Below, one piece after another: positions 27,476 to 36,472 of a stretch of 64,000 nucleotides of DNA. Made by a program: the position numbers and the translations under genes. The notes under the pieces are model-generated. The model made no database searches. It saw only the letters and a list, made by a program, of their open reading frames with translations, and was not told where the DNA came from. Where the stretch lies: the NCBI GenBank assembly GCA_022823625.1, contig JAJEHQ010000013.1, positions 1 to 64,000 on the forward strand. Direction: 5' to 3'. The DNA is from Gammaproteobacteria bacterium (GTDB lineage Bacteria > Pseudomonadota > Gammaproteobacteria > Arenicellales > JAJDZL01). Position 1 is the stretch's first letter; every line of letters starts with the position of its first letter.

Positions 27476-28903
27476 GTGATGGCATTGAGGCACACCAAAA
27501 TTGTCGCTACCCTAGGTCCGTCGACAGATAGTGACCATGAAATGGCGCGCCTTATGCAAAAGGGGTTGAATGTCGCACGGGTTAATTTTTCGCATGGAAA
27601 GGCGGAAGACCATAAAAAGCGGATTGAACTGGTGCGTAAGCATGCGGTTGAACACAAACGAGCCATTGGAATATTGGCAGATTTGCAAGGTCCCAAAATT
27701 CGGATTACCAAGTTCAAGGACAAGAAGATACACTTGGAACAAGGTGCTTCTTTCACTCTGGACGTGGAATTGGACGAAGGTGCTGGTGATGAAGAAAGAG
27801 TCGGTGTCACATACAAGGATCTTCCCAAAGACGTCAAACTCGGCGACATATTGATTGTGGATGATGGGAACATCGTGCTCGAAATAACCGAAGTTTTAGA
27901 CCCCATTGTCAAAACCAAAGTGCTGATTGGTGGAGAGTTATCAGATTCCAAAGGGATAAACCGTAAGGGTGGCGGGTTGACCGCAGCATCACTGACGTCA
28001 AAGGACCATCAGGATATTCGGCTTGCAGGTGATATGGAAATTGACTACCTGGCGGTGTCATTCGTTCGAAATGCGGTAGATGTCAGCTTTGCCCGCGAGT
28101 TGCTAGAGGCAACTGGAAGTCAGGGCGACATTGTGTCCAAAATTGAGCGGGTGGAAGCGGTTGAAAATATCGAAGAGATTGTAGATGCGTCTGATGGAAT
28201 CATGATCGCCCGTGGTGATCTGGCAGTGGAAATTGGGGATGCGCAATTGCCGGGTGTACAGAAAAATTTGGTGGCTGTTGCACGCAGGCGTAATCGATTC
28301 GTGATTACAGCCACACAAATGATGACGTCCATGATCGAAAACCTAACGCCAACTCGGGCTGAAGTACTAGATGTAGCGAATGCAGTCTTGGACGGTACTG
28401 ATGCAATCATGCTGTCGCAAGAATCTGCGGTTGGCAAACACCCAGCCAAAGTTGTCGCAGCAGTGGATCGGATTTGTCGCGGTTCTGAATCAACCAATCT
28501 TGGTATGGATCGAATTGAACGCGGAGCTCAGCAGTTTTATAGTACGGAAGAAGCCGTGGCCATGGCTACCATGTACACCGCCCGACACTATAATGTCGCA
28601 GCAATACTGGCGTTGACGGAATCGGGTTCTACAGCAAAATGGCTCTCACAGCAACTGTCCGGAATTCCGATATATGCGATTTCACCACATTCCAGCACGC
28701 ATCGACGAGTGACGCTGTTCAGGGGGGTGTTTCCGATTGATTTTGTCGTCAATGTGAAGGCAGAATTGCCAATCGAGTTGCAAGCTGTCAAGGAGCTACG
28801 ACGGCGTAAAATTGTAAAAAAGGGCGATCTGCTTCTGGTCACTCGGGGAGACCTGGCCGGAGTTCAGGGTGGAACGAATACGATGAAGATTCTGACTGTT
28901 TAA
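27476..28903 (+). CDS. pyk: Pyruvate kinase
   Basis: Converts phosphoenolpyruvate and ADP to pyruvate and ATP. It is 475 aa. N-terminal TKIVATLGPSTDSDHEM and VARVNFSHGKAEDH; the catalytic lysine region DIVSKIERVEAVENI; MIARGDLAVEIG; and the signature ITATQMMTSMIENLTPTRAE are all intact. The C-terminal effector-type domain is present. GTG 27476 directly abuts the pgk stop; ATG 27479 is the next codon. It lies in the tkt-gap-pgk-pyk-fba operon. Confidence 0.96.
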   Translation: MMALRHTKIVATLGPSTDSDHEMARLMQKGLNVARVNFSHGKAEDHKKRIELVRKHAVEHKRAIGILADLQGPKIRITKFKDKKIHLEQGASFTLDVELDEGAGDEERVGVTYKDLPKDVKLGDILIVDDGNIVLEITEVLDPIVKTKVLIGGELSDSKGINRKGGGLTAASLTSKDHQDIRLAGDMEIDYLAVSFVRNAVDVSFARELLEATGSQGDIVSKIERVEAVENIEEIVDASDGIMIARGDLAVEIGDAQLPGVQKNLVAVARRRNRFVITATQMMTSMIENLTPTRAEVLDVANAVLDGTDAIMLSQESAVGKHPAKVVAAVDRICRGSESTNLGMDRIERGAQQFYSTEEAVAMATMYTARHYNVAAILALTESGSTAKWLSQQLSGIPIYAISPHSSTHRRVTLFRGVFPIDFVVNVKAELPIELQAVKELRRRKIVKKGDLLLVTRGDLAGVQGGTNTMKILTV

Positions 28904-28924
28904 AAATAATACGGAGATTTTGTA

Positions 28925-29941
28925 ATGAATTTGGCAAAGCTAGAGTCAACTGCTCGTGAGATGGTATCTGGAGGGCGCGGTATTCTGGCAATGGATGAAA
29001 GCACTGGCACTTGTACTTCCAGGTTTGAGAATCTTGGTGTGCCGTCCACTGAAGAAACCCGCTTAAGTTATCGCTCCATGCTGGTAACGGCAGAGGGCCT
29101 ATCTGAGTTTATCAGCGGAGCAATCCTGTTTGACGAAACCATCAGGCAGAGAGTTAAAGGAGAAACTCCTTTTGCCACCTATCTGAATGATTCGGGTATT
29201 GTGCCGGGCATCAAAGTCGACACCGGAGCCAAGGCTCTGGCCGGTCAACCCGGCGAGAAGGTAACTGAGGGATTAGATGGCCTTCGAGAACGTCTGCAAG
29301 AGTATGTTTCTTTGGGAGCAAGATTTGCAAAATGGCGTGCAGTTATTACCATCGGCGACGGTATTCCAAGCGATGCGTGTCTGATGGCGAATGCTCATGG
29401 ACTGGCTCGCTATGCTGCTCTGTGCCAGGAAGCGGATGTTGTGCCAATCGTGGAACCCGAAGTGTTGATGGATGGTGGGCACTCCATTGAACAATGTCGA
29501 GATGTAACGCACCGAACCCTCAAAACAGTTTTTCATCAACTTGATAATCAGGGTGTTGCACTGAGTGGAATTGTCCTTAAACCGAACATGGTTTTGTCTG
29601 GTAAGGAATGTACCGAACAGGCTAGTGTTGAAGAGGTTGCCAGACAGACGGTCGATTGCTTTTTGGATTGTGTGCCGGCATCTGTACCCGGTGTTGCTTT
29701 TCTTTCAGGAGGTCAGACCGACGAACAGGCGACGCAGCACTTGAACAAGATGAATCAGTTGGGTCTCAACTTGCCATGGTATCTGACGTTCTCCTATGGA
29801 CGTGCATTGCAACAGGCTCCAATGAAAGCCTGGAGTGGTGACAACAGCAAGACCGTCGAAGTTCATCAGAAAATATTGCAACGCGCTGAAGTTAATGCGC
29901 TTGCTTCACAAGGGCAGTTTGAGGAAGCCGTCAACGCCTAA
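28925..29941 (+). CDS. fba: Class I fructose-bisphosphate aldolase
   Basis: A 338-aa Schiff-base (metal-free) aldolase cleaving fructose 1,6-bisphosphate. GRGILAMDESTGTCTSRFEN, KWRAVITIGDGIPS, IVEPEVLMDGGHSIEQC and the Schiff-base lysine in GIVLKPNMVLSG mark class I; the zinc histidines of class II are absent. FLSGGQTDEQATQHLN near the end is the C-terminal phosphate site. ACGGAGA lies 9 bases before the ATG. It closes the central-carbon run and is followed at 20 bases by moaD. Confidence 0.95.
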   Translation: MNLAKLESTAREMVSGGRGILAMDESTGTCTSRFENLGVPSTEETRLSYRSMLVTAEGLSEFISGAILFDETIRQRVKGETPFATYLNDSGIVPGIKVDTGAKALAGQPGEKVTEGLDGLRERLQEYVSLGARFAKWRAVITIGDGIPSDACLMANAHGLARYAALCQEADVVPIVEPEVLMDGGHSIEQCRDVTHRTLKTVFHQLDNQGVALSGIVLKPNMVLSGKECTEQASVEEVARQTVDCFLDCVPASVPGVAFLSGGQTDEQATQHLNKMNQLGLNLPWYLTFSYGRALQQAPMKAWSGDNSKTVEVHQKILQRAEVNALASQGQFEEAVNA

Positions 29942-29961
29942 ACTCGAATCACACCGCAGGT

Positions 29962-30195
29962 ATGTCAATCAGAATTCGATTTTTTGCTAGTTTGGCGGAT
30001 CGCGTTGGCATCAGAGAGACGACCGTCGCCGGTGATGAAGTTAAAACCGCTAAAGACGCCTGGAACGCCTGTGTAGATGGAATGGAGATTCCGGGCAACG
30101 CACGAGTTGCCATCAACCAGCAATATGCTGACTTCACTGATCCTGTCAAGCAAGGTGACGAGGTAGCATTTTTCCCACCGGTAACAGGCGGTTGA
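29962..30195 (+). CDS. moaD: Molybdopterin synthase sulfur carrier subunit
   Basis: A 77-aa ubiquitin-fold protein ending in the required Gly-Gly (FFPPVTGG), which is thiocarboxylated by MoeB and donates sulfur in molybdopterin synthesis. The start IRIRFFASLADRVGI is family-typical. The stop overlaps the upstream region of moaE by spacing of 2 bases. It follows fba by 20 bases, so it may share that transcript. The MoeB partner is at 49074-49844. Confidence 0.93.
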   Translation: MSIRIRFFASLADRVGIRETTVAGDEVKTAKDAWNACVDGMEIPGNARVAINQQYADFTDPVKQGDEVAFFPPVTGG

Positions 30196-30197
30196 GA

Positions 30198-30647
30198 ATG
30201 CGAGTCGAGATTTTGGAATCTCCGTTTGATCCCTTGCATGAGGTGGCCAAATACCAGGAATCGCTACTTACCGGGCAGTTCGGCGCAATGGCTGTTTTTG
30301 TGGGAACAATGCGGGATTTCAACGAAGGTGATACCGTGACCTCCATGGTTCTTGAGCATTACCCTGAAATGACGCAGCAACATTTGCTTGACCTCGCTCA
30401 GATTGTCGCAGATCAGCACAAGCTTACGGATTTGCTGATGATTCATCGTGTCGGTGAGATTCATCCGGGTGAAGCAATTGTTCTCGTCGCTGTCTGGTCG
30501 GCACACCGAGCCGCGGCATTCGAAGCGTGTGAAGCGATGGTGGAAGACCTGAAGTCGAAAGCACCATTCTGGAAAAAAGAACAGTTAGTGGAAGGAGAAA
30601 GCCGTTGGGTTGAGCACAACACAGCAGGTCCGCGTACAACTGATTAA
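30198..30647 (+). CDS. moaE: Molybdopterin synthase catalytic subunit
   Basis: A 149-aa large subunit of molybdopterin synthase, which binds precursor Z and inserts two sulfurs delivered by MoaD. Motifs: GAMAVFVGTMRDFNEGD, LEHYPEMT, HRVGEIHPGEAIVLVAVWSA, and the active-site lysine region KSKAPFWKKEQLVEG with SRWVEHN. ATG 30198 was chosen two bases after the moaD stop; a TTG two codons earlier overlaps that stop. Translational coupling with moaD is likely. Confidence 0.95.
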   Translation: MRVEILESPFDPLHEVAKYQESLLTGQFGAMAVFVGTMRDFNEGDTVTSMVLEHYPEMTQQHLLDLAQIVADQHKLTDLLMIHRVGEIHPGEAIVLVAVWSAHRAAAFEACEAMVEDLKSKAPFWKKEQLVEGESRWVEHNTAGPRTTD

Positions 30648-30661
30648 GAGGTAGAGAAGAT

Positions 30662-30967
30662 ATGGACGATAAAACGAGACTAGAAGTCGAAGCGGCAACT
30701 TACAGACGCTTGGTAGAGCACTTCCGTACGCATACTGAGGTGCAGAACATTGATTTAATGAACCTCGCAAATTTCTGCCGCAATTGCCTTTCAAAGTGGT
30801 ATCGATCAGCCGCCGAAGAGCGTGGCCACGAACTGAGCTATGAAGATGCTCGTGAAATTATTTACGGAATTCCGTATTCAGAGTGGAAAGACAAGCACCA
30901 GGTCGAAGCGACTGCGGAACAGAAAGCCGCTTATCGGGCAAGGCAAGTTACCCAGGGTAAACACTGA
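30662..30967 (+). CDS. DUF1244 domain protein
   Basis: A 101-aa soluble protein of the DUF1244 family, common in proteobacteria and of unknown function. The segments DLMNLANFCRNCLSKWYRSA and YEDAREIIYGIPYSEWKDKH carry the conserved CRNC pair and the G-P/I-Y-x-E-W-K motif. GAGGTAGAGA precedes ATG 30662. It follows moaE by 14 bases on the same strand. The two cysteines could bind metal; that is a guess. Confidence 0.85.
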   Translation: MDDKTRLEVEAATYRRLVEHFRTHTEVQNIDLMNLANFCRNCLSKWYRSAAEERGHELSYEDAREIIYGIPYSEWKDKHQVEATAEQKAAYRARQVTQGKH

Positions 30968-31140
30968 ATTTGCTATTCCAAAGATTGGTCGGCAGCAAGC
31001 AACGGGGGTTAGGGGTCAGGTAAGTACTTCTTTTATGTTCATCCTGAATCGATTCGCTCTCAGCATCCGGCGAATTACTCCACCATCTGTTTGATCAATT
31101 TTTGTCACGCTCAACAGTTTCTAGCCTGTTAATGATACAA

Positions 31141-31158
31141 TGTAGATCATTATCTACA
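31141..31158. promoter_or_regulatory. Palindromic operator before vapB
   Basis: A perfect 7-bp inverted repeat TGTAGAT-catt-ATCTACA lies 13 bases upstream of the vapB ATG and overlaps a possible -10 box (TACAAT, 31136-31141). Its position fits autorepression by the VapBC complex, the usual mode for these modules. Confidence 0.65.
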
Positions 31159-31171
31159 CGCGTGAAAAATT

Positions 31172-31426
31172 ATGGCACTAAACATTCGCAATTCAAAAGC
31201 CGAACAATTGGCTGAAACCGTAGCGGAACTGACCGGTGAGACGAAGACAATGGCCGTCACGGTAGCGCTGAAAGAGCGTTTGGATCGAATTCAACGTGAA
31301 CGCTCCGGAAGAAGTTTAGTTGATGAATTAAATGAAATTGCGCTGCGCTGCGCTTCTTTGCCAGTGCTTGATGATAGAAGCGAATATGAAATATTGGGTT
31401 ATAACGAAGATGGATTGCCAGGTTGA
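31172..31426 (+). CDS. vapB: VapB-type antitoxin
   Basis: An 84-aa antitoxin of the Rv0623/PSK-type VapB family. The N-terminal NIRNSKAEQLAETVAELTGE is the ribbon-helix-helix-like DNA-binding part, followed by TKTMAVTVALKERLDRIQRE. The C-terminal acidic tail (DDRSEYEILGYNEDGLPG) should wrap the toxin. Its stop overlaps the toxin start. There is no strong ribosome site before the ATG. Confidence 0.88.
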   Translation: MALNIRNSKAEQLAETVAELTGETKTMAVTVALKERLDRIQRERSGRSLVDELNEIALRCASLPVLDDRSEYEILGYNEDGLPG

Positions 31427-31815
31427 TGGTCATCGATTCTTCAGCAATTATTGCAATACTACAAGCCGAGCCAGAACGACAGACCTACATTGAAGCGATT
31501 AGTTCAGTAAGTTACAGGAACATGTCTGCCGTATCGTTTGTAGAGACATCTCTAGTGCTTGTTTCTCGTTACGGTGCGAAAGCAATACAGGAGATCGACG
31601 ATTTCATTGGCAAAGCACAAATCAGAATTCGCTCTGTTGATGAAAATCAGGCGCTAATCGCTCGTAGAGCATTCCTGGAATTCGGAAGAGGCAGACACCC
31701 AGCCCAACTCAATTTTGGCGATTGCTTCGCTTATGCTTTGGCTAAAGGACTTGATCAACCGCTGTTGTTCAAAGGAGAAGATTTTTCCAAAACTGATGTG
31801 AAAAAATTTGATTAG
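31426..31815 (+). CDS. vapC: VapC-type PIN ribonuclease toxin
   Basis: A 129-aa PIN-domain toxin. Acidic metal ligands: Asp in MVIDSSAIIAILQAEPE, Glu in AVSFVETSLVL, and the Asp in the FGDCFAYALAKGL motif, followed by LLFKGEDFSKTDV. VapC enzymes cut tRNA or rRNA; the target here is unknown. ATG 31426 shares its A with the vapB stop (TGATG), so translation is coupled. A TTG one codon earlier is possible. Confidence 0.92.
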   Translation: MVIDSSAIIAILQAEPERQTYIEAISSVSYRNMSAVSFVETSLVLVSRYGAKAIQEIDDFIGKAQIRIRSVDENQALIARRAFLEFGRGRHPAQLNFGDCFAYALAKGLDQPLLFKGEDFSKTDVKKFD

Positions 31816-31864
31816 ACTGGAATTTCGCCCATCGTTCAAATATTTGTCAACTCATATAATAAAG

Positions 31865-31897
31865 AAAGGCATCGCGGGGATTACCTGCGATGCCTTT
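31865..31897 (-). terminator. Strong stem-loop at end of 12-gene operon
   Basis: AAAGGCATCGC pairs perfectly with GCGATGCCTTT, extended by two further pairs (one G-U) around a 7-nt loop. On the minus strand the stem is followed by CTTTATTATAT, a usable T-rich tail. It lies about 80 bases past the amidohydrolase stop, at the end of the long minus-strand operon. It may also stop vapC transcripts arriving from the other side. Confidence 0.7.
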
Positions 31898-31973
31898 CAA
31901 TACCAGAAAATTCACCAACGCTTAGGCGTAAGTCACGAATCGTAGAGCTGACTCAGTTCCAGAAACTGCAGAA

Positions 31974-33320
31974 TCAAACGCTGTAGCGCAACTCTCGAGC
32001 GACGTGCATTTCGGACAGATCCGGTTCTTTATGGAATTCACCGTCCTTCATGATCATCTTAATACGTTGTTTGTCCTGAAGAATACGAACATTCTGTAAA
32101 GGGTCTCCGTCAACCAGAAGCAGGTCAGCCAGATAACCTTCCCGAACCATTCCGAGTTCGTGGCCCATTCCCATGATTTCACCGCCATAACGGGTTGCAG
32201 CCTGGATGGCTTCCATCGGAGTCATTCCAACCATGTCCACAAAGTACTCGATGTCTTTTGCATTGGTACCATGTGGTGTCCACGCAAAACCGTAGTCGCC
32301 ACCGACTAAAACTTTAATGCCGCGTTTGTGCATCTTGCTCATGCTGTCGACAGCAGCTTCCAATTCTCGTTCGTAGGCTTCTGTGATTGGTGTGCCAGGT
32401 TTGATTCCATAGTCTCCTGCGTTTCGTGCGGTGTTGATCAGCCAGGCAAGTCCGGGTGCGACAAAGTGTCTGTCTTTGGCTGCTTCGAGCTTATCCAGCG
32501 TTTCTTCATCAGTGAATGATGCGTGATAGATGAAATCAATGCCATAATCCACACACTTTGCAACAGATTCCTTGGATCGTGCATGTGCTGCGAGATTTTT
32601 ATTACGCGCCTTGGCTTCCCTAACCGCCATTGAAATTTCGTCGTCATCGAACTGGTTTGCCTTGGCTGGCATCTCTGTAATCTCTTCACCTGAAAGGTTG
32701 ATCTTGATCGTATCAACACCCCATTTGATCAACTCACGAACTTTTCGCCGGATCTCTTCTGGTCCGGAAACAACAATACCGAGATTAAGGGCTTCATGGG
32801 GGATATGTGGCAAACTCGTGTCACCAAGACCGCCCACTGATGTAATCTCTGGTCCGGCTGCAAGGTAGCGCGGTCCGACACATTTTCCCGAGTTGATGGC
32901 ATCGCGAATGACAACGTCCAGCCTCGGTTTCGCCGCTGCAGCACCACATCCTGCTGTGAAACCAGAATCAATCAATAGCTTTGCCATTTCAACACAATTG
33001 ACGACATGTTCTTCAACTGGCATCAACTGAATGTCAGCAATACCCGGTGCATTATTCCAGGACAGATGTAAGTGTGCATCGATCATTCCAGGCATCAGTG
33101 TCATACCGCGTCCGTCAATTCGCATGCCGCTGCCATTGTTCCAGGAATACCGAGTTGAATCAGATCGGTTGACTGATCTGATACGATTGCCGGATACCGT
33201 AACTTCGCCACTGTATGGTGGTTCACCACTGGCATCCAATATCCGGACATTTGTAAAAACGATGTCCGGCTGAGAGTGAGCGGTACCGTTACCGCTCCAA
33301 CTGAAGTTGTTATCTGCCAT
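31974..33320 (-). CDS. Amidohydrolase family protein
   Basis: A 448-aa metal-dependent amidohydrolase (imidazolonepropionase/prolidase-like group). Metal and catalytic residues are all present: DAHLHLS, a Lys in TIKINLSGEE, AAHARSKES, DFIYHASF and GGDYGF. The N- and C-terminal beta-sandwich (IVFTNVRILDAS, GYLADLLLVDGDP) is complete. It should hydrolyse a cyclic amide, imide or similar bond; the substrate is unknown. It is the last gene of the liv/Tm-1 operon, 26 bases after the alpha/beta hydrolase, so it probably acts on the imported compound. Confidence 0.88.
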   Translation of the reverse strand: MADNNFSWSGNGTAHSQPDIVFTNVRILDASGEPPYSGEVTVSGNRIRSVNRSDSTRYSWNNGSGMRIDGRGMTLMPGMIDAHLHLSWNNAPGIADIQLMPVEEHVVNCVEMAKLLIDSGFTAGCGAAAAKPRLDVVIRDAINSGKCVGPRYLAAGPEITSVGGLGDTSLPHIPHEALNLGIVVSGPEEIRRKVRELIKWGVDTIKINLSGEEITEMPAKANQFDDDEISMAVREAKARNKNLAAHARSKESVAKCVDYGIDFIYHASFTDEETLDKLEAAKDRHFVAPGLAWLINTARNAGDYGIKPGTPITEAYERELEAAVDSMSKMHKRGIKVLVGGDYGFAWTPHGTNAKDIEYFVDMVGMTPMEAIQAATRYGGEIMGMGHELGMVREGYLADLLLVDGDPLQNVRILQDKQRIKMIMKDGEFHKEPDLSEMHVARELRYSV

Positions 33321-33346
33321 TTTTCTATCTCCTAACTTCTGAACGC

Positions 33347-34132
33347 TTATGCGTTTAGTTCATCTAGATGTCTGCGTAAATATTCGGCGGATCGTCGCGG
33401 GGCTTCAACCATTATCCAATGTCCAACGTTCGGAATAACCTGAAGTTTCGCATTTGGAATATGTTGAGCCAGATGTTCACTCATCGATACTGGTGCAACA
33501 CTATCATACTCCCCTGCGATCAACAGCGTTGAGCATTCGATGCTATTGTGGCAGGCTGCTATGGCTTCACTCAACGCTTCGCAATGGATTGCGTACGTTG
33601 TTGGATTTTGTCGCATCAGAGATTCGCGAACAAATGCCTGGATAACGGGATTTTCGCGCCGAGACGACTCGGCTGTGCTGCCAGTTGATACTGCCTCCGC
33701 AATACTCGTCATTCCATGCTCCCGTGCAGTACCCGCCCTTTCTTTGAGTGCGTCTCGCGCGGCGGGGAGCGGTTCAGCGATTGCACCGAATAGGGTGAGG
33801 CTTGCAACCAGTTTCGGTGACTCAACGGCCAGGTGTTGACAGACCAGCGTACCCATCGAATGTCCAACGAAGTGTGCACAGTCAACACTAGCGACCTGCA
33901 TTGCATTCTTTACGGCTGATACCAAACCAGATATGCCAGGCTTTCCGGGTCGAAATTCCGAACGCCCGGCACCGGGTAGATCAACACGCAAAATTCGATA
34001 TCCGTCAAGGGCGGGCATCAAAGTCTGAAAACTGTTTGAGGTGCCACCCAGTCCATGAATCAATACCACTGGCTGACCTTCATTTTGGTCTTCAATGACC
34101 ATACTACCTATCCTGAGATCTGCCATTACCAT
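33347..34132 (-). CDS. Alpha/beta hydrolase (enol-lactonase / C-C hydrolase type)
   Basis: A 261-aa alpha/beta-fold hydrolase. The oxyanion-hole motif VVLIHGLGGTSNSF is N-terminal, the nucleophile elbow is VGHSMGT (Ser), the acid is probably the Asp in AGEYDSVAPV, and the His is in NVGHWIMVEAP. Similar enzymes include 3-oxoadipate enol-lactonase and meta-cleavage product hydrolases. The start overlaps the FAH gene stop by 7 bases, so they are co-translated. The neighbouring FAH-type and amidohydrolase genes suggest a ring-cleavage or lactone pathway. Confidence 0.85.
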   Translation of the reverse strand: MVMADLRIGSMVIEDQNEGQPVVLIHGLGGTSNSFQTLMPALDGYRILRVDLPGAGRSEFRPGKPGISGLVSAVKNAMQVASVDCAHFVGHSMGTLVCQHLAVESPKLVASLTLFGAIAEPLPAARDALKERAGTAREHGMTSIAEAVSTGSTAESSRRENPVIQAFVRESLMRQNPTTYAIHCEALSEAIAACHNSIECSTLLIAGEYDSVAPVSMSEHLAQHIPNAKLQVIPNVGHWIMVEAPRRSAEYLRRHLDELNA

Positions 34133-34992
34133 GCCTCAACTGGGTTTTCCAGTGTGCCAATGCCATCAATTTCCAATCGAAGTTTGTCACCAGTCACAAG
34201 ATATTTGGGCGGTTTAAACCCAATGCCAACACCCGCTGGCGTCCCTGTAGCGATGATGTCTCCCGGCATCAATTCAATTCCGTTAGAAATCGCGGCGATG
34301 ATCGTGGGAACATCAAATATCAGCAAGCCAGTATTGGAGTTTTGTCGACACTCTCCGTTAACAAAACATCTCACCCCTGTGTCTGATAGATCCAACTCGT
34401 CCCGCAAGATGACCCAAGGACCCATTGGACAGAAGGTGTCCTGTGATTTACCGATTAGCCACTGGCTGTGTATGCCTTGAAGATCTCGGGCAGTTACATC
34501 GTTGATGATGGTGTATGCCCATACATGTTCTAAAGCATCCTCTGAGCGAATATTACGACCTGATCTACCAATGATGACTCCAAGTTCCACTTCATAGTCA
34601 ACAGCAGTCGATACCTTCTCGTCGATTCGTATGGGCTTGCCGGGTCCGATGACGCTCTGTGGCACTTTTGAAAATACTATAGGTGCCTCAGGCACCTCAC
34701 CCTTTGCGGCTGAACTGTCAAAACCGGAACGGGAAAATTCTTTTGCGTGATCGTGGTAGTTCTTCCCGACACAGAACACATTTCGGTGTGGTCTTGGAAC
34801 AGGTGCCAGCAGTTGAACATCAACCAAGTTACAATCTTCCACCACTTTCGGAAATTCTTGTCCTATGAGTGCGGTAACACCTGCTTTTTCGCAAACGTGA
34901 TGTGGGACATCAAAACGGCTTAGTACGCCATTCGCCTCGTCAACAAGTCCTAAACAGCAACTGCCATTCCAATTGAAGACGGCGATTTTCAT
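34126..34992 (-). CDS. Fumarylacetoacetate hydrolase (FAH) family protein
   Basis: A 288-aa FAH-fold enzyme. The family includes fumarylpyruvate hydrolases, 2-oxo-hepta-3-ene-dioate hydratases and oxaloacetate decarboxylases. Core motifs: VFCVGKNYHDHAKEF; DYEVELGVIIGRSGRNI with the metal Glu residues; YTIINDVTARDLQ; GKSQDTFCPMGPWV; and MPGDIIATGTPAGVGIG. The metal site looks complete. The exact reaction cannot be told, but the group belongs to the lower part of aromatic or heterocycle degradation. It sits 12 bases after the SRPBCC-oxidoreductase fusion. Confidence 0.88.
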   Translation of the reverse strand: MKIAVFNWNGSCCLGLVDEANGVLSRFDVPHHVCEKAGVTALIGQEFPKVVEDCNLVDVQLLAPVPRPHRNVFCVGKNYHDHAKEFSRSGFDSSAAKGEVPEAPIVFSKVPQSVIGPGKPIRIDEKVSTAVDYEVELGVIIGRSGRNIRSEDALEHVWAYTIINDVTARDLQGIHSQWLIGKSQDTFCPMGPWVILRDELDLSDTGVRCFVNGECRQNSNTGLLIFDVPTIIAAISNGIELMPGDIIATGTPAGVGIGFKPPKYLVTGDKLRLEIDGIGTLENPVEAW

Positions 34993-35004
34993 TCTCTAAT
35001 TCAC

Positions 35005-36471
35005 TCATTCTGGCATCAGCACGATAGAACCGGTTGTTTGGCGATTCTGTAATGCGTGATGCGCTTGCGCAACTTGCTCAAACCGGTATTGGTGCTGAAC
35101 TTTCACTTTCAAAATTCCCCGTTGAATGGCATCGAAAAGCTCAGAGGTGATTGAAGAAATTTTGTCTTGAGTATCGGTGTAATGAGCATAGTTCGGTCGT
35201 GAGACTGTCGCAGAATTCGAAGCAAGTGAGCTAATGTCCCAATTTCCAATATCGCCTGATGCCTGACCATAGCTGACCAGATGCCCACAATTTGCAAGTG
35301 CCTCGACAGATTGCGCAAAACTGTCTCGACCGACCGCGTCGTAGATGACATCAGCACCTCGACCTCCAGTTAAGTCTCGTACCTGATCTGCGAGGCTCGA
35401 CTGTCCAGGTGTTATGACGTGGTGAGCACCTGCATCGAGTGCGGTTTGGATTTTCTCAGGACTGGTAGTTGCTCCAATTACTGTCGCTCCCAAATGTCTC
35501 GCCCACTGGCACAGCAGATTTCCAACACCGCCTGCTGGTGCATAAACAAGGATTGTTTCCCCTGCACGCACCGGGTGAACCTGGTGCAACAAAAACTGAG
35601 CGGTAATTCCCTTCAGCAGACAACCTGCTGCAGTTGCAAAATCGATGGATTCGGGTAGGGGTACAACCAGGGCCGCATCCATCGTTCGCACACTTGTGTA
35701 GGCGCCAAAGGGCAGGCAGGCGTACGCAACGCGCTGTCCAGAGGCAAGATGTGTCACTCTGTCTCCGACATCAATGACTTCGCCAGCAGCTTCCAGTCCA
35801 ACTATTCCCGGTGGTTCCACATACCGAAAATACCCAGTGCGGCAATAGATGTCGATGAAATTGATTCCAATGGCCCGCTGTCGAATTCGGACCTGACCTG
35901 CTCCCGGAGGTGGTGCAGAGATCGGTCTCATCTGGAAAACTTCGGGCTCTCCATATCTTGTAAATACCATAGCAGAGCCGCTTTCAATTCCTTCTGATAC
36001 CGCTACTGTCGAATCAGCTCTAGAGACATCTCCAGGTGATTCAACCAGTGAACGTATTGCTTCAAATCCCGCTTCGTAAACCCCTTCAGCAACCAGTTGC
36101 TGCATTTCCTGTTCCAGACCCGGAGGGGTGTCAAAGCGCGATGTCCACAACCAGAAGGTACGATTCTTGTCAGTTACGGGTCGTAGCGAGACTTCGGCAA
36201 TATAGTTTTCTAATGGAACATCGGCTTCAACGATTCGATAACGAAAGCTGTGATCCCGGTCCGAGAATGACAGTAACTGCTCCCGAACACGCTCACCGCC
36301 TGTCAGCAAAAAGTTTCGAACGTTACCGACCTGATCTGCATACAGGTCATTTTCGACGTGGCTTGTACTTACAGCAGGGTGCCAGCGGTCGTGGCCGTTA
36401 TAGTCGCGCAACACGTCCCACACCGCTGATACCGGCGCATCTATGACGGTGCTGCGCATCACCCGGACCAT
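35005..36471 (-). CDS. SRPBCC domain fused to quinone oxidoreductase (MDR)
   Basis: A 488-aa two-domain fusion. Residues 1-145 are an SRPBCC/polyketide-cyclase-like ligand-binding domain (VIDAPVSAVWDVLRDYNGHD, WHPAVS), close to the stand-alone protein encoded just upstream. Residues 166-488 are a zinc-free medium-chain reductase: MVFTRYGEPEVFQM, IGINFIDIYCRTGYF, the NADPH motif APAGGVGNLLCQWARHLGA at about 311-329, and a GGRGADVIYDAVG segment. A linker of about 20 residues joins them. The first domain could capture a hydrophobic substrate for the reductase. It starts 1 base after the paralogous SRPBCC gene ends. Confidence 0.88.
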   Translation of the reverse strand: MVRVMRSTVIDAPVSAVWDVLRDYNGHDRWHPAVSTSHVENDLYADQVGNVRNFLLTGGERVREQLLSFSDRDHSFRYRIVEADVPLENYIAEVSLRPVTDKNRTFWLWTSRFDTPPGLEQEMQQLVAEGVYEAGFEAIRSLVESPGDVSRADSTVAVSEGIESGSAMVFTRYGEPEVFQMRPISAPPPGAGQVRIRQRAIGINFIDIYCRTGYFRYVEPPGIVGLEAAGEVIDVGDRVTHLASGQRVAYACLPFGAYTSVRTMDAALVVPLPESIDFATAAGCLLKGITAQFLLHQVHPVRAGETILVYAPAGGVGNLLCQWARHLGATVIGATTSPEKIQTALDAGAHHVITPGQSSLADQVRDLTGGRGADVIYDAVGRDSFAQSVEALANCGHLVSYGQASGDIGNWDISSLASNSATVSRPNYAHYTDTQDKISSITSELFDAIQRGILKVKVQHQYRFEQVAQAHHALQNRQTTGSIVLMPE

Positions 36472-36472
36472 G

